Shown: positions 6,271 to 15,721, counted from the stretch's first letter. The stretch: DNA of 24,449 nt from Treponema sp. (GCA_031263435.1 JAISFT010000094.1:1-24449), one strand, 5' to 3'. Program-made: numbers and translations. Notes: a model not told the origin generated them from the sequence alone.

Positions 6271-6912
6271 TTCAACGCTTGCCGGTGGAAGCCGGCGGCA
6301 AGGGCTGTGGCAGACACCTTTGAAGTTCTGCGGATTGTTTAGTATACTATAAAGACCGGGTCTGCGGGGCCCGGATGGTTTTTGAAATAGTTTGTCCGGT
6401 GTGTATATGCCGGGTAAAAACCGCATAGCGGGCGAACCTGTGGTTCGGTGTCGGGAGGTATAGAAGGATAATCCAGTATCATCGGCATAAAGAACAGGGT
6501 TCGGGTTGTGGAACCCGGGGGTTTAGCGCCTCCGAACCCGTATGTGGGGTCTCGCTGGAACATCATGGTTCTGCCGTGTTTGTTCCGGGCCGCCGTACAG
6601 GCGGTATGATCCAAACCGATCATCGGGGATCGGAAAAACCTGCCGGTTTTTCCGGTTCGTAACTGAGATGGGACAGGTGGACGGGACAGTAAGCAGGCGG
6701 GCCGTAAGGTTCTGGTCTGCGGGAATTTCCCTGTCGGGGAAACTTCCAAATGGAATAAAAGACCACTGCGTTTTTTGTTTCTGCTGTTTTCTCCTGCCAA
6801 ATCCTATTATCACTGTTTAAAAGGCGGAATTAGCGCCGGAATGTTATTCCTGTGGCATTAATTCCTGTAGCACAAGTATTTTATTGTGTGCCCATGAAGG
6901 AGGACACCCAAA
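6271..6912 (+). other. Long non-coding leader between rpsG and tuf
   Basis: No convincing gene lies in these 642 nt. From the promoter at 6320-6348 a transcript of about 555 nt would precede tuf. It holds several local hairpins: 6356-6362/6368-6374 with a G-U pair, 6433-6438/6442-6447 (loop TGT), 6497-6504/6532-6539 competing with 6502-6507/6512-6517 (loop GTGG), 6616-6621/6628-6633 competing with 6631-6640/6645-6654 (10 bp, loop TGCC), and 6722-6731/6737-6747 with one bulged base. I see no tRNA, tmRNA, SRP RNA or RNase P RNA signature. It could be a regulatory leader, a separate small RNA, or the remains of a lost gene. Confidence 0.5.
6320..6348 (+). promoter_or_regulatory. Promoter upstream of the tuf leader
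   Basis: TTGAAG (6320-6325), a spacer of exactly 17 nt and TATACT (6343-6348) form a good sigma-70 promoter 50 nt after the rpsG stop. Transcription would start near 6355. It would let tuf and the S10-type operon be transcribed apart from rpsL-rpsG. A second -10-like box, TATTAT at 6805-6810, lacks a recognisable -35. Confidence 0.6.
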
Positions 6913-8112
6913 ATGGCGAAGGATAAATTTAACCGTACAAAGACCCACATGAACGTTGGGACCATTGGTCACGTCGATCACGGAAAAACAACTTTGTCTG
7001 CCGCTATTACCATGTACTGTGGTAAACACTACGGTGACAAGGTAATGAAATTTGATGATATTGATAACGCCCCGGAGGAGAAGGCCCGCGGGATAACGAT
7101 CAATACCAGGCACCTGGAGTATCAGTCCGATAACCGGCATTATGCCCATATCGACTGTCCCGGACATGCTGACTACATAAAAAATATGATCACCGGCGCC
7201 GCCCAGATGGACGGTGCGGTCCTTGTCGTATCCGCCCCGGATTCGGTTATGCCCCAGACGCGGGAACATATCATCCTGGCCCGTCAGGTCGGCGTACCCA
7301 ACATCATTGTGTTCCTCAACAAGGTTGACCTGGTTGACGATCCCGAACTCCTTGAACTGGTCGAGGAAGAAGTTAAGGATGTTCTTACCAACAACGGTTT
7401 CCCCGGCGACAAGATCCCCATCATCAAAGGTTCTGCTTTCAGGGCCATGGAAGCCCTCAATAGTGGTTCGGAAAACGATGATACCGCATGTATCCAGGAA
7501 CTCCTGAACGCTATGGACTCCTATTTCCCCGATCCGGTACGGGACAGTGATAAGCCCTTCCTTATGCCTATTGAAGACGTGTTCACTATTTCCGGCCGCG
7601 GCACCGTGGTTACCGGCAAAGTGGAGCGCGGTATACTCAAGGCTATGGACCCTGTTGAAATTGTCGGCATCAATCCCACCCAGCAGACCGTTGCTACCAG
7701 TCTCGAAATGTTTAACAAAACCCTCGAAGACGTTCAGGCCGGTGAAAATGTCGGCGTCCTGCTTCGCGGCATCGACAAAAAACAGGTTGAACGCGGCCAA
7801 GTACTTGCCAAGCCCGGCACAATTACTCCCCATTCCAAATTCAAGGGTCAGATATACTGTCTTTCCAAGGAGGAAGGGGGAAGGCACAGTCCCTTCTTTA
7901 CCGGGTACCGCCCTCAGTTCTATTTTAGGACTACTGATATTACCGGTACGGTAAATCTTCCGGAAGGCAAGGAAATGGTGATGCCCGGCGATAATACCGA
8001 GATTCTCGGCGAACTGATCCACCCCATCGCGATGGAAAAGGGGCTTCGTTTTGCTATCCGTGAAGGCGGTAAAACAGTGGCCTCCGGTCAGGTCGTGGAA
8101 ATTATCGAATAG
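6913..8112 (+). CDS. tuf: Elongation factor Tu
   Basis: A 399-residue GTPase that carries aminoacyl-tRNA to the ribosome. The GTP-binding motifs are complete: GHVDHGKT 19-26, RGITIN 59-64, DCPGHADY 81-88 with catalytic H85, NKVD 136-139 and SAF 174-176. Two beta-barrel domains follow. The switch-I region reads [10 protein letters not shown] instead of the widespread NTAHVEYET, a form I recall from Treponema. ATG 6913 follows a strong AAGGAGG. It heads the S10-type operon, 80 nt before rpsJ. A 444-codon frame on the opposite strand is a codon-usage shadow. Confidence 0.99.
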   Translation: MAKDKFNRTKTHMNVGTIGHVDHGKTTLSAAITMYCGKHYGDKVMKFDDIDNAPEEKARGITINTRHLEYQSDNRHYAHIDCPGHADYIKNMITGAAQMDGAVLVVSAPDSVMPQTREHIILARQVGVPNIIVFLNKVDLVDDPELLELVEEEVKDVLTNNGFPGDKIPIIKGSAFRAMEALNSGSENDDTACIQELLNAMDSYFPDPVRDSDKPFLMPIEDVFTISGRGTVVTGKVERGILKAMDPVEIVGINPTQQTVATSLEMFNKTLEDVQAGENVGVLLRGIDKKQVERGQVLAKPGTITPHSKFKGQIYCLSKEEGGRHSPFFTGYRPQFYFRTTDITGTVNLPEGKEMVMPGDNTEILGELIHPIAMEKGLRFAIREGGKTVASGQVVEIIE

Positions 8113-8122
8113 CGCGCACGGT

Positions 8123-8150
8123 GGTATAAGCCGGGAAACCGGCTTATACC
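8123..8150 (+). promoter_or_regulatory. 12-bp hairpin with GAAA tetraloop between tuf and rpsJ
   Basis: The arms GGTATAAGCCGG (8123-8134) and CCGGCTTATACC (8139-8150) are perfect complements closed by a GAAA tetraloop, a stable GNRA form. No T-run follows (CTTGCTG), so it is not a classical terminator. It lies 10 nt after the tuf stop and 42 nt before rpsJ. RNA processing or protection of the abundant tuf message is a reasonable guess. Confidence 0.7.
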
Positions 8151-8192
8151 CTTGCTGTTCCGGCATTGCCTGTGGCAAGCTTTGGAGGAATA

Positions 8193-8501
8193 ATGGTTAA
8201 GGGACGAATTCGCGTGCGGCTGCGCGGTTTTGATGTTGAATTAATCGATCAGAGCGCGAAATCCATCGTTCAAACGGTACAGAATGCGGGGGCCAAGGTT
8301 ACAGGCCCAATTCCGCTTCCTACCCGTATCAACAAGGTTACGGTACTTCGTTCGCCCCATGTGAACAAGAAGTCCCGGGAACAGTTTGAGATGCGGACCC
8401 ATAAACGGTTGATCGATATTATCGATCCTTCCCAGGAAGTAATGGATTCTTTAATGAAGCTGGAACTTCCCGCCGGGGTGGACGTTGAAATAAAACAGTA
8501 A
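8193..8501 (+). CDS. rpsJ: 30S ribosomal protein S10
   Basis: A 102-residue S10 of standard length, part of the 30S head and, as NusE, a partner of NusB in antitermination. Starts [14 protein letters not shown] and contains [30 protein letters not shown] sequence, the conserved loop. ATG 8193 is chosen over an in-frame start at 8166 because TTGGAGG (8182-8188) lies just upstream of it and the family begins here. It is separated from tuf by the GAAA-loop hairpin and from rplC by 21 nt. Confidence 0.97.
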   Translation: MVKGRIRVRLRGFDVELIDQSAKSIVQTVQNAGAKVTGPIPLPTRINKVTVLRSPHVNKKSREQFEMRTHKRLIDIIDPSQEVMDSLMKLELPAGVDVEIKQ

Positions 8502-8522
8502 TCCTGTTTTTTGGAGTAAGAG

Positions 8523-9143
8523 ATGCTGGGGCTATTAGCCAAAAAAGTGGGCATGACACAGGTTTTTGACGAAGCAGGCAACTTGGTTCCGGTAACGGTT
8601 CTGCGCTTTGACCCGAATGTTGTTATTGCCCAAAAGACCGCGGAAAAAGACGGATATCAGGCCGTTGTTGTTGGTGTGGACAATAAGAAAAAACAGCTTG
8701 TAACCAAGCCCTATGGCGGGCAGTTTCCCGAGAATATCCCCCCCAAAAAAACCTTGCGGGAATTGCGGGATTTTGAAAAGGAAGTTGCCGTAGGGGATTC
8801 CCTGGGAGCGGAACTCTTTGAAGGCTGCCGTTATGTGGATGTATCCGGGGTTTCCAAAGGAAAGGGTTTTCAGGGTGTTGTGCGGCGTTATGGCTTTGGC
8901 GGCGGCCGCAGTTCCCATGGCTCCAAATTCCACAGGGAACCGGGTTCCACCGGCCAGTCCACTTATCCGCACCGGACTTTTAAGAATGTTAAATTGCCGG
9001 GCCGCATGGGCAGGGAGCGGGTTACTGTTCTGAGCCTGCGGGTAGTCAAGCTGGATACGGAAAAGCAGCTTATTATGATTCAGGGTTCTGTGCCCGGGAT
9101 CAACAAGGGCCTGGTGTTTGTCAGGGCTGCGGTAAAGAAATAA
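8523..9143 (+). CDS. rplC: 50S ribosomal protein L3
   Basis: A 206-residue L3, an early assembly protein of the large subunit whose loop reaches the peptidyl-transferase centre. It starts MLGLLAKKVGMTQVFDE as most L3 proteins do. The central loop is intact, with HGSKFHREPGSTGQ at 132-145; Q145 is the position that PrmB methylates in enterobacteria. The C-terminal part contains LPGRMGRERVTV (158-169). Ten nt separate it from rplD. Confidence 0.98.
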   Translation: MLGLLAKKVGMTQVFDEAGNLVPVTVLRFDPNVVIAQKTAEKDGYQAVVVGVDNKKKQLVTKPYGGQFPENIPPKKTLRELRDFEKEVAVGDSLGAELFEGCRYVDVSGVSKGKGFQGVVRRYGFGGGRSSHGSKFHREPGSTGQSTYPHRTFKNVKLPGRMGRERVTVLSLRVVKLDTEKQLIMIQGSVPGINKGLVFVRAAVKK

Positions 9144-9153
9144 AGGCGGCAAG

Positions 9154-9798
9154 ATGAATCATACGGTGTATTCAATAGAGGGCAAGGAGACCCGCAGCAT
9201 CGAATTGGACGATGCGGTTTTTGGACTTCCGATGAACGAAGATGTAATCTGGTATGCCATAAACAATGAGCTTGCCAACCGGCGGCAGGGGAATGCCAGT
9301 ACCAAAGACCGGGGAGAAGTTCATGGGTCCAATGCCAAACCCTATAAACAAAAGGGAACCGGCCGGGCCCGGCGGGGCGATAAAAAGTCCCCTGTTCTTG
9401 TGGGCGGCGGTGTTGTATTTGGTCCCAAGCCCCGGGATTATTCTTATTCAATTCCAAAGAAGGCAAAACGCCTGGCAATAAAAACTATTCTAAGCCTGAA
9501 AGCCCAAAGCGATATGCTAAGGATCGTGGAGGATTTTTCAATCGAGTCCGGAAAGACAAGGGATTTGGTGGGCTTGTTGAAAAACTTTGGTGATGATGTG
9601 CGGACTGTTCTGATCCTTAAGGATGATGATCCCAAGCTTAAGCAGGCGGCTTCAAATATCCCCTGGCTTTCTTATCTTTCCTATAACCGTCTGTCCGCCC
9701 ACGATCTTTTTTACGGACGCCGGGTGTTGATGCTTGAAACCGCGGCGAAAAACCTCAACGGATTTTATACTGAAAAAGCCCAGGAGGCAGCGGAATGA
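9154..9798 (+). CDS. rplD: 50S ribosomal protein L4
   Basis: A 214-residue L4, which lines the peptide exit tunnel. The tunnel loop is clear, with [15 protein letters not shown] at about 63-77, followed by [14 protein letters not shown]. In Escherichia coli L4 also represses its own operon through the S10 leader; here the only long leader is upstream of tuf, and no match to that leader was identified. Its stop overlaps the rplW start by 4 nt (ATGA), so translation is coupled. Confidence 0.97.
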   Translation: MNHTVYSIEGKETRSIELDDAVFGLPMNEDVIWYAINNELANRRQGNASTKDRGEVHGSNAKPYKQKGTGRARRGDKKSPVLVGGGVVFGPKPRDYSYSIPKKAKRLAIKTILSLKAQSDMLRIVEDFSIESGKTRDLVGLLKNFGDDVRTVLILKDDDPKLKQAASNIPWLSYLSYNRLSAHDLFYGRRVLMLETAAKNLNGFYTEKAQEAAE

Positions 9799-10082
9799 TC
9801 AACTACGAAAGCATTCTTATCAAACCGGTGCTTTCCGAAAAGGCAAATATTCTTCGGGAAGAGGGAAAGTATGTATTCAAGGTGGATCCCCGGGCCACAA
9901 AAATAGAGATTAAAGAGGCGGTTCGCCGGCTTTTTAATGTACATCCCATCTCCTGTACCGTCATGCGGGTGGGGGGGAAACCCAAGAGGCTGCGTAACCG
10001 GGCGGGGCTTACTGCCTCCTGGAAAAAAGCCATTGTCCGGCTTCCCAAAGATGAGAAAATCAGCCTCTTCGAAGGTGTGTAG
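9795..10082 (+). CDS. rplW: 50S ribosomal protein L23
   Basis: A 95-residue L23, which sits at the tunnel exit and is the docking site for trigger factor and SRP. Family features are LIKPVLSEKANIL (8-20) with the conserved SEK, and KYVFKVDPRATKIEIKEAV (26-44). The usual extended loop is present as VGGKPKRLRNRAGL. The start overlaps the rplD stop by 4 nt and rplB follows after 12 nt. Confidence 0.97.
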   Translation: MINYESILIKPVLSEKANILREEGKYVFKVDPRATKIEIKEAVRRLFNVHPISCTVMRVGGKPKRLRNRAGLTASWKKAIVRLPKDEKISLFEGV

Positions 10083-10094
10083 AGGATAGGGAAA

Positions 10095-10925
10095 ATGGGA
10101 ATTAAGACGTACAAGCCCATCACCGCAGGAATGCGGCAGTGGACCAGCCTGGATCGCTCGGATCTTACCAAGGGCGTAAGTCCGGAAAAGCTCCTTACCT
10201 CGGGCCGGCCGGAAAAAGCCGGGCGGGATTCACAGGGACGCATCAGTGTAAGGCACAAAGGTGGCGGCCACAAACGCCTGTATCGGACCGTGGATTTCAA
10301 ACGGGACAAGATCGGTGTTCCCGGCAAGGTTGCCTCTATTGAATACGATCCCAACCGTAGTTCTAACATCGCCCTTGTCCACTATGTAGATGGTGAAAAA
10401 CGTTATATTATTGCCCCCAAGGGTCTCGTGGTAAGCGCCCGGATCATCAGCGGTCCTGGCGCCCCCATTGAGGTTGGGAATGCCCTGCCCCTGGAAAACA
10501 TTCCTCTTGGGTTTACGGTTCACAATATCGAACTTACTCTGGGCCGGGGTGGTCAAATGGCCCGGTCCGCCGGGACGGGGGCTCTTATTGCTGCAAAAGA
10601 GGGGGACTATGTAACCCTCAAGCTGCCCTCCGGGGAGATGCGCATGGTCTTCAAAAAGTGTTACGCTACCATTGGTGTGGTGGGCAACGAGGATCATATG
10701 AACGTTTCTCTGGGCAAGGCCGGCCGTAAACGCTGGCTGGGGGTGCGGCCGACGGTTCGCGGTATGGCTATGAACCCGGTAGACCATCCCCACGGGGGTG
10801 GTGAAGGAAAGAACAAAGGTATCCATCCGGTTACCCCCTGGGGTCAGCCTACCAAGGGATATAAGACCCGGAAGAAACATAAGCCTTCATCCCGGTTTAT
10901 TGTAAGCCGTGGTAAGAACAAGTAG
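10095..10925 (+). CDS. rplB: 50S ribosomal protein L2
   Basis: A 276-residue L2, a core large-subunit protein needed for subunit joining and peptidyl-transferase activity. [12 protein letters not shown] lies at 53-64. The catalytically important histidine region [14 protein letters not shown] is at 227-240, where H231 corresponds to Escherichia coli H229. The C-terminus is basic and conserved ([13 protein letters not shown]). Normal in length and intact. rpsS follows after 21 nt. Confidence 0.99.
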   Translation: MGIKTYKPITAGMRQWTSLDRSDLTKGVSPEKLLTSGRPEKAGRDSQGRISVRHKGGGHKRLYRTVDFKRDKIGVPGKVASIEYDPNRSSNIALVHYVDGEKRYIIAPKGLVVSARIISGPGAPIEVGNALPLENIPLGFTVHNIELTLGRGGQMARSAGTGALIAAKEGDYVTLKLPSGEMRMVFKKCYATIGVVGNEDHMNVSLGKAGRKRWLGVRPTVRGMAMNPVDHPHGGGEGKNKGIHPVTPWGQPTKGYKTRKKHKPSSRFIVSRGKNK

Positions 10926-10946
10926 GGAATCGGCGAGGAGTTAAGG

Positions 10947-11225
10947 GTGTCAAGGTCCATCAAGAAGGGGCCCTTCATAGAGAAGAGCCTGTACAAGAAG
11001 ATACTGGAAGTAAGCAAGACGGGGGATAGAAAGATGATCAAAACCTATTCCCGTTGTTCTACCATCATTCCCGAAATGGTTGGTGGGACCATATCCGTGT
11101 ATAACGGGAAGACGTGGATCCCCGTGTATATCACGGAAAACCTTGTAGGCCACAAACTTGGCGAATTTGCTCCCACCCGGATTTTCCGGGGTCATGGCGG
11201 TTCGGACAAGAAAGCGGCAAAGTAA
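10947..11225 (+). CDS. rpsS: 30S ribosomal protein S19
   Basis: A 92-residue S19 of the 30S head, paired with S13 near the A-site finger. It starts at GTG 10947 after GAGGAG, giving [26 protein letters not shown]-like sequence ([14 protein letters not shown]) and the C-terminal [15 protein letters not shown] match the family. GTG starts also occur at rpsC and rpsK in this operon. Confidence 0.97.
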   Translation: MSRSIKKGPFIEKSLYKKILEVSKTGDRKMIKTYSRCSTIIPEMVGGTISVYNGKTWIPVYITENLVGHKLGEFAPTRIFRGHGGSDKKAAK

Positions 11226-11237
11226 CAGGAAAAGAAT

Positions 11238-11606
11238 ATGGCGGAAAAAAGCGGTTATAGGGCCATGAGCAAGTATATTATTGCATCTCCCTTTAAGCTA
11301 AGGCCGGTGGCGGATCTTATCCGTCGCAAGCCCTATACGGAGGCGATTTCCCTGCTTGCAAATTTGCCCCACAAGGGTGCCCGGCTCATCGGAAAAACGG
11401 TAAAATCTGCCGCCTCTAATGCGCTGGGGCAGAATAAGCAGCTTGATGAAGACATGTTATATGTGCGGGATGTGTTGGTAAATGAAGGGCCCCGGATGAA
11501 GCGTGTCTGGTTTCGTGCCAGGGGCCGGGCCGATATGCTCCTTAAAAGGATGTGCCACATTACCGTGGTAGTAGACGAGACCGCGCGGGCCAAGGCTTCG
11601 CGTTAG
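11238..11606 (+). CDS. rplV: 50S ribosomal protein L22
   Basis: A 122-residue L22, which with L4 forms the constriction of the exit tunnel. Typical features are KYIIASPFKLRPVADLIR near the N-terminus and the long beta-hairpin region VRDVLVNEGPRMKRVWFRARGRADM with its basic tip, followed by HITVVVDE. The hairpin residues associated with macrolide resistance show no deletion. It sits 12 nt after rpsS and 15 nt before rpsC. Confidence 0.97.
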   Translation: MAEKSGYRAMSKYIIASPFKLRPVADLIRRKPYTEAISLLANLPHKGARLIGKTVKSAASNALGQNKQLDEDMLYVRDVLVNEGPRMKRVWFRARGRADMLLKRMCHITVVVDETARAKASR

Positions 11607-11621
11607 CGGCGGGGGAATAAG

Positions 11622-12326
11622 GTGGGACAAAAAGTAAATCCGGTCGGGTTACGGCTTGGAATCAACAGGACCTGGGGCTCCCGGTGGTATGCGGATCCCA
11701 AGGAATATGCTAACACCCTTCACGAAGATATTAAGCTTCGGGCTTTAATCATGGGCATGCCCGAGACCAAAGGCGCTGATATTGCCGAGTTGGAGATTAT
11801 CAGGCATCCCCAGCGGATCACCATTACGATCCATACGGCCCGTCCGGGGGTTATTATCGGGGTTAAGGGTGCAAATATCGAAAAAATTGGCTCGGAACTG
11901 CAAAAGCATGTGGCCAAGAAAATTCAGATAAAGATCAAAGAAGTACGAAACGCGGATAACAATGCCCAGATCGTCGCCCAAAACATCGCCCGGCAGCTTT
12001 TGGCCCGTTCCAGTTTCAGGCGGACCATGAAGCAGGCTATTACCAACGCCATTAAGAAGGGCAATGCCCAGGGCGTCAAAGTGAGGCTTTCCGGTCGTTT
12101 GGGGGGCGCCGAAATGTCCCGGACTGAGGAAGCCAAAGAAGGCCGGATCCCCCTGCATACGTTGCGGGCCGATATTGATTACGGTTTTGCCGAAGCCCAT
12201 ACCACGTTTGGTTCCATTGGAGTGAAAGTCTGGGTTTACAATGGCATGAAATACGGTAAAGAACAGAAAGAAGATGCCGGCGCTCTGGTACGGAAGCGGC
12301 GGGAGCGTGTAGGAGCGAGGGGTTAG
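11622..12326 (+). CDS. rpsC: 30S ribosomal protein S3
   Basis: A 234-residue S3, which lines the mRNA entry channel. It starts at GTG 11622 ([18 protein letters not shown]). The KH RNA-binding domain is clear, with [17 protein letters not shown] at 74-90 and GVKG as the GXXG loop. The C-terminal S3 domain contains [11 protein letters not shown], with the basic patch linked to mRNA helicase activity, and VKVWVYNG. The ribosome site is weak (GGGGGAATAAG), so coupling to rplV 15 nt upstream is likely. Confidence 0.98.
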   Translation: MGQKVNPVGLRLGINRTWGSRWYADPKEYANTLHEDIKLRALIMGMPETKGADIAELEIIRHPQRITITIHTARPGVIIGVKGANIEKIGSELQKHVAKKIQIKIKEVRNADNNAQIVAQNIARQLLARSSFRRTMKQAITNAIKKGNAQGVKVRLSGRLGGAEMSRTEEAKEGRIPLHTLRADIDYGFAEAHTTFGSIGVKVWVYNGMKYGKEQKEDAGALVRKRRERVGARG

Positions 12327-12328
12327 CC

Positions 12329-12754
12329 ATGCTGAGTCCGAAACGTGTAAAACACCGCAAGGTACAACGCGGTAATATGCCGGGAAACGCTACCCGGGGG
12401 AACAAGGTGGCCTTTGGGGATTTTGCCCTGGTGGCAATGGATCGTATGTGGATTACCAACCGGCAGATTGAGGCTGCCCGTATTGCCCTGAACCGGCACG
12501 TCAAACGGGGTGGTAAAATTTGGATCCGCATCTATCCTGACAAGCCCTATTCCAAGAAGCCCGCTGAAACCCGGATGGGTAAAGGCAAGGGTGCTCCGGA
12601 ATACTGGGTTGCGGTGGTTAAGCCCGGAACGGTGATGTTTGAACTGGGCGGCATTGAAAAGACGATCGCGGAAGAGGCAATGACCCTGGCGGGGTCCAAG
12701 CTTCCGATTAAGACTAAATTTGTAGCCCGTTCCGATATGGAATTGGGTATTTAA
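12329..12754 (+). CDS. rplP: 50S ribosomal protein L16
   Basis: A 141-residue L16 that helps position A-site tRNA and organises the peptidyl-transferase centre. [16 protein letters not shown] is the standard N-terminus. [19 protein letters not shown] sequence is present ([20 protein letters not shown]). Only 2 nt separate it from the rpsC stop. A 30-nt gap precedes rpmC. Confidence 0.97.
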   Translation: MLSPKRVKHRKVQRGNMPGNATRGNKVAFGDFALVAMDRMWITNRQIEAARIALNRHVKRGGKIWIRIYPDKPYSKKPAETRMGKGKGAPEYWVAVVKPGTVMFELGGIEKTIAEEAMTLAGSKLPIKTKFVARSDMELGI

Positions 12755-12784
12755 GTGCGGGTATACTGAAAAGGGACGGCGAGG

Positions 12785-13012
12785 ATGAAGAATTCGTTTA
12801 AAAACTTGAGTTTTCCCGAACTCAAGGCAAAACGGGATGAACTTAACCGGAAGTATATGGAATTCCGGTTCCAGATGGTTATAGGCCATGTGGATAACCC
12901 CCTGCAGAAGCGTACCATGCGCCAGCAAATTGCCCGGCTTAATACCCTGATCCGGCAGCACGAGATTACGGTGCAGAGTCAGGCGAGTGTGCCGGTGGCG
13001 GAGGCGAAATAA
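12785..13012 (+). CDS. rpmC: 50S ribosomal protein L29
   Basis: A 75-residue L29, a two-helix protein beside the tunnel exit that contributes to SRP and trigger-factor docking. LSFPELKAKRDELNRKYMEFRFQ and the later ARLNTLIRQHEI match the family. It is about ten residues longer than most L29 proteins because of the tail VQSQASVPVAEAK. The final base of its TAA is the first base of the rpsQ ATG (TAATG), so the two are translationally coupled. Confidence 0.93.
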   Translation: MKNSFKNLSFPELKAKRDELNRKYMEFRFQMVIGHVDNPLQKRTMRQQIARLNTLIRQHEITVQSQASVPVAEAK

Positions 13013-13272
13013 TGGCTGAGGCGGTTAAAACCAAAAAAGAATTTGTGGGGGTCGTAAAGAGCGACAAAATGGATAAAACCATTGTGGTTGCCGTAGAAAC
13101 CACCACCCTGCATTCCCTGTACAAAAAGTATGTACGGCGAATCAAAAAGCTTAAGGCCCACGACGAGACCAACGATGCGAAGATTGGAGATCGGGTCAGG
13201 GTTGTAGAGTGCCGGCCCATCAGCAAGGAAAAATGCTGGAAACTCGCGGAAATTATTGAGCGGGCAAAATAG
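13012..13272 (+). CDS. rpsQ: 30S ribosomal protein S17
   Basis: An 86-residue S17, a primary 16S rRNA binding protein with an OB fold. [21 protein letters not shown] near the N-terminus, then [37 protein letters not shown], is the standard S17 pattern. It starts inside the stop codon of rpmC. rplN follows after 20 nt. Confidence 0.97.
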   Translation: MAEAVKTKKEFVGVVKSDKMDKTIVVAVETTTLHSLYKKYVRRIKKLKAHDETNDAKIGDRVRVVECRPISKEKCWKLAEIIERAK

Positions 13273-13292
13273 GTCACGGGGAGTGGGAAAAA

Positions 13293-13664
13293 ATGGTTCA
13301 GGTGGAAACGTTCCTGAATGTGGCAGACAATTCAGGGGCCAAGATTGTCCAATGTATCAAAGTCCTGGGCGGTTCCAAGCGGAAATATGCGGGGATTGGT
13401 GATATTATCGTGGTGGCGGTGAAGGATGCCCTTCCTACATCTGTGATTAAGAAAGGTTCTGTCGAAAAGGCGGTGGTGGTGCGTACTCACAAAGAATACC
13501 GCCGGCCCGATGGTACATATATCCGCTTTGACGATAATGCCTGTGTCATCATTGACGGGGCGCTTAATCCCAAGGGGAAGCGTATTTTCGGGCCCGTTGC
13601 CCGGGAACTGCGGGAAAGGGGTGAATTTATGAAGATTGTATCCCTTGCCCCTGAGGTGCTATAG
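13293..13664 (+). CDS. rplN: 50S ribosomal protein L14
   Basis: A 123-residue L14 at the subunit interface, where it contributes to bridges with 16S rRNA and is the site for the silencing factor Rsf[17 protein letters not shown] at the start, and [17 protein letters not shown] followed by [13 protein letters not shown], are strongly conserved. Normal length. rplX follows after 9 nt. Confidence 0.98.
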   Translation: MVQVETFLNVADNSGAKIVQCIKVLGGSKRKYAGIGDIIVVAVKDALPTSVIKKGSVEKAVVVRTHKEYRRPDGTYIRFDDNACVIIDGALNPKGKRIFGPVARELRERGEFMKIVSLAPEVL

Positions 13665-13673
13665 GAGTTTATT

Positions 13674-14012
13674 ATGACCCAGGCAGTACACAAGTTCAAA
13701 CTGAAAAAAGAAGATACCGTCCAGATAATTACCGGCAGGGACAAAGGAAAACGGGGGCGGGTGTTGAAGATCCTCCGTGATGAGGACCGGGTAGTTGTAG
13801 AAGGCCTGAACATCGTAAAAAAGGCGCGAAAGCGCCGGAATCAACAGGACCGGGGGGGTATTGTGGAAGTTGAAGCTGCGATCCACAGTTCCAATGTGAT
13901 GATAGTATGCAAAAAATGTGGCCCCACCCGGATTGGATACAAGCTGGAAAAGGATCCGGAAGGAAAAACGAGTAAAACCCGGGTCTGCAAAAAGTGCGGA
14001 GAGGTTCTATAA
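13674..14012 (+). CDS. rplX: 50S ribosomal protein L24
   Basis: A 112-residue L24, an assembly-initiating protein. The KOW motif is visible ([20 protein letters not shown] at 14-33). The C-terminal part carries two CxxC pairs, C79/C82 and C105/C108, the four-cysteine form of L24 found in many bacteria and expected to bind zinc. AGGAG precedes ATG 13674. Its TAA shares one base with the rplE ATG. Confidence 0.96.
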   Translation: MTQAVHKFKLKKEDTVQIITGRDKGKRGRVLKILRDEDRVVVEGLNIVKKARKRRNQQDRGGIVEVEAAIHSSNVMIVCKKCGPTRIGYKLEKDPEGKTSKTRVCKKCGEVL

Positions 14013-14563
14013 TGGCTGTATACGAACCGAGGCTTAAGAAAATTTACCGGGAACAGATAGCAGGCGAACTTTTCAAAGAGTTCAACTATTCTTCCCCCAT
14101 GCAGACCCCCAGACTGGTGAAAATTGTGGTAAGCATGGGTGTAGGGGAGGCCCTGCAGAATAAAAAGCTTTTGGATGCCGCCATTGATGATCTTACCCAT
14201 ATTACCGGCCAAAAGGCGGTCAAGACCAAGGCCCGCAAGAGTATTGCGAATTTTAAGATACGAACCGGTCAGGAAATTGGGGCAAAGGTAACTCTTCGCG
14301 GGACTATGATGTACGAATTTCTGGATCGGCTGGTAAATGTAGCCCTTCCGCGGGTTAAGGACTTCAGGGGGGTCAATCAGAATGCCTTTGACGGCCACGG
14401 GAATTATTCCCTGGGTATCACGGAGCAGATTATTTTCCCCGAGATTGATTTTGATAAGATTGAGCGGGTTGCCGGGCTTAACATTGTTATTGTAACTACT
14501 GCCAGGACCGATGCGGAAGCGAAGGCTTTCCTCGGCAAGTTTGGCATGCCCTTTCGGAAGTAG
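14012..14563 (+). CDS. rplE: 50S ribosomal protein L5
   Basis: A 183-residue L5, which binds 5S rRNA and contacts P-site tRNA. ATG 14012 ([14 protein letters not shown]) is preferred over an in-frame start at 13994 because it overlaps the rplX stop by one base and matches the family start. [15 protein letters not shown], the conserved [16 protein letters not shown] segment ([20 protein letters not shown]) and [16 protein letters not shown] are present. rpsZ follows after 8 nt. Confidence 0.98.
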   Translation: MAVYEPRLKKIYREQIAGELFKEFNYSSPMQTPRLVKIVVSMGVGEALQNKKLLDAAIDDLTHITGQKAVKTKARKSIANFKIRTGQEIGAKVTLRGTMMYEFLDRLVNVALPRVKDFRGVNQNAFDGHGNYSLGITEQIIFPEIDFDKIERVAGLNIVIVTTARTDAEAKAFLGKFGMPFRK

Positions 14564-14571
14564 GAGGTACC

Positions 14572-14757
14572 ATGGCAAGGAAAGCGATGATTATCAAGGC
14601 GTTGCGGACGCCTAAATATAAAACCAGAAAAGTGAACCGTTGCAGGATCTGCGGAAGGGCTCGCGGGTATTTACGGAAGTATGAAATGTGCCGTCTTTGC
14701 TTTCGTAAACTGGCAAGCGAAGGACTTATTCCCGGTGTCACTAAATCAAGCTGGTAA
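14572..14757 (+). CDS. rpsZ: 30S ribosomal protein S14, zinc-binding type Z
   Basis: A 61-residue S14 of the short zinc-dependent form. Four cysteines, C24, C27, C40 and C43, make the zinc site, in [15 protein letters not shown] and [10 protein letters not shown]. No zinc-free paralogue is visible in the window. GGAGG stands just before the ATG. It lies between rplE and rpsH as in most spc operons. Confidence 0.97.
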   Translation: MARKAMIIKALRTPKYKTRKVNRCRICGRARGYLRKYEMCRLCFRKLASEGLIPGVTKSSW

Positions 14758-14772
14758 GGCAGGAGAACAAGG

Positions 14773-15171
14773 ATGAGCGTTTCTGATCCCGTTGCGGACA
14801 TGCTGACCAAAATCCGGAATGCCGGAATGGCAAAGCACGAAAAGGTTGATATCCCTACCTCCAAGCTGAAGCTTGAAATTGTAAAGATTCTGAAAACCGA
14901 AGGGTATATCAAGAATTTCAAAAAGGCGAATCAGGATGGGGCTAATGTGATTAGAGTATTTCTGAAATACGACGATCAGACTGCTCCGATTATTCACGGC
15001 ATCGAGAAGGTTTCCAAACCCGGTCGTCGTGTATATATGGGCTATAAAAGCATGCCCAGAGTTTACAACGGTTATGGTACTCTTATTGTTTCCACATCTG
15101 TGGGGGTAACAACCGGCAGAAAGGCCGCCGAGAAAAAAGTAGGCGGCGAGATTATCTGTACTGTTTGGTAA
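14773..15171 (+). CDS. rpsH: 30S ribosomal protein S8
   Basis: A 132-residue S8, which binds the central domain of 16S rRNA and in Escherichia coli represses the spc operon. [14 protein letters not shown] at the start and the C-terminal [26 protein letters not shown] are diagnostic. No copy of an S8 target hairpin was recognised near rplE here. AGGAG precedes the ATG. rplF follows after 10 nt. Confidence 0.98.
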   Translation: MSVSDPVADMLTKIRNAGMAKHEKVDIPTSKLKLEIVKILKTEGYIKNFKKANQDGANVIRVFLKYDDQTAPIIHGIEKVSKPGRRVYMGYKSMPRVYNGYGTLIVSTSVGVTTGRKAAEKKVGGEIICTVW

Positions 15172-15181
15172 GGGGCAGGTC

Positions 15182-15721
15182 ATGTCGCGTATCGGAAAAA
15201 TACCGGTCAAGGTTCCTGATGGAGTCAGGATCAGCTTCCACGATGAAGTGATGATCGTGGAGGGGCCGAAAGGAAAACTTTCACAGAAGTATCATCCTGT
15301 TGTTACCTTTGAGGACAAGGGTGGCGAGGTTATTGTGGGCCGTCTGAACAACGAAAAACAGACTATGGCTTACCATGGCCTTTACCGGAACCTGCTTAAC
15401 AACATGGTAATCGGAGTTTCTGCGGGTTTTAGTAAAACGCTTGTGATCTCCGGCGTTGGTTACCGGGCGGAAGTTCAGGGCAATATCCTTAGTATGAGTC
15501 TTGGTTATTCTTCTGATGTTTATGTCGGTATTCCGGATGACCTCAAGGTTACTGCCGATGCCCAAGGCAAGGTTACTGTAAACGGGATTGATAAACAGCG
15601 GGTAGGTGAGTTTGCCGCACAAGTACGGAAACTTCGGCTTCCCGAGCCTTACAAGGGCAAGGGTATCAAATACGAGGATGAACAGATCAGAAGGAAAGTC
15701 GGTAAATCCGGGGTAAAGTGA
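15182..15721 (+). CDS. rplF: 50S ribosomal protein L6
   Basis: A 179-residue L6, a two-domain protein near the factor-binding stalk. It begins [15 protein letters not shown] and ends with the conserved [23 protein letters not shown]. Intact and of normal length. A 68-nt gap with a short hairpin follows before rplR, the longest gap between ribosomal genes inside the S10/spc part. Confidence 0.98.
   Translation: MSRIGKIPVKVPDGVRISFHDEVMIVEGPKGKLSQKYHPVVTFEDKGGEVIVGRLNNEKQTMAYHGLYRNLLNNMVIGVSAGFSKTLVISGVGYRAEVQGNILSMSLGYSSDVYVGIPDDLKVTADAQGKVTVNGIDKQRVGEFAAQVRKLRLPEPYKGKGIKYEDEQIRRKVGKSGVK

Noticed and set aside
6542..6820. 92-codon frame in the rpsG-tuf gap
   Set aside because: No ribosome site, no family resemblance, and it crosses several hairpins; reverse frames in the same stretch are equally long.
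6271..6912. tRNA, tmRNA, SRP RNA or RNase P RNA ahead of tuf
   Set aside because: No T-loop GTTCRA with matching acceptor stem, no tmRNA tag frame, no SRP GGAAGCAGC-type motif and no conserved RNase P segments were found.
6844..8178. 444-codon open frame on the reverse strand across tuf
   Set aside because: It lies entirely opposite the certain EF-Tu gene, has no recognisable motif and no ribosome site. It is a by-product of strong codon bias in tuf.
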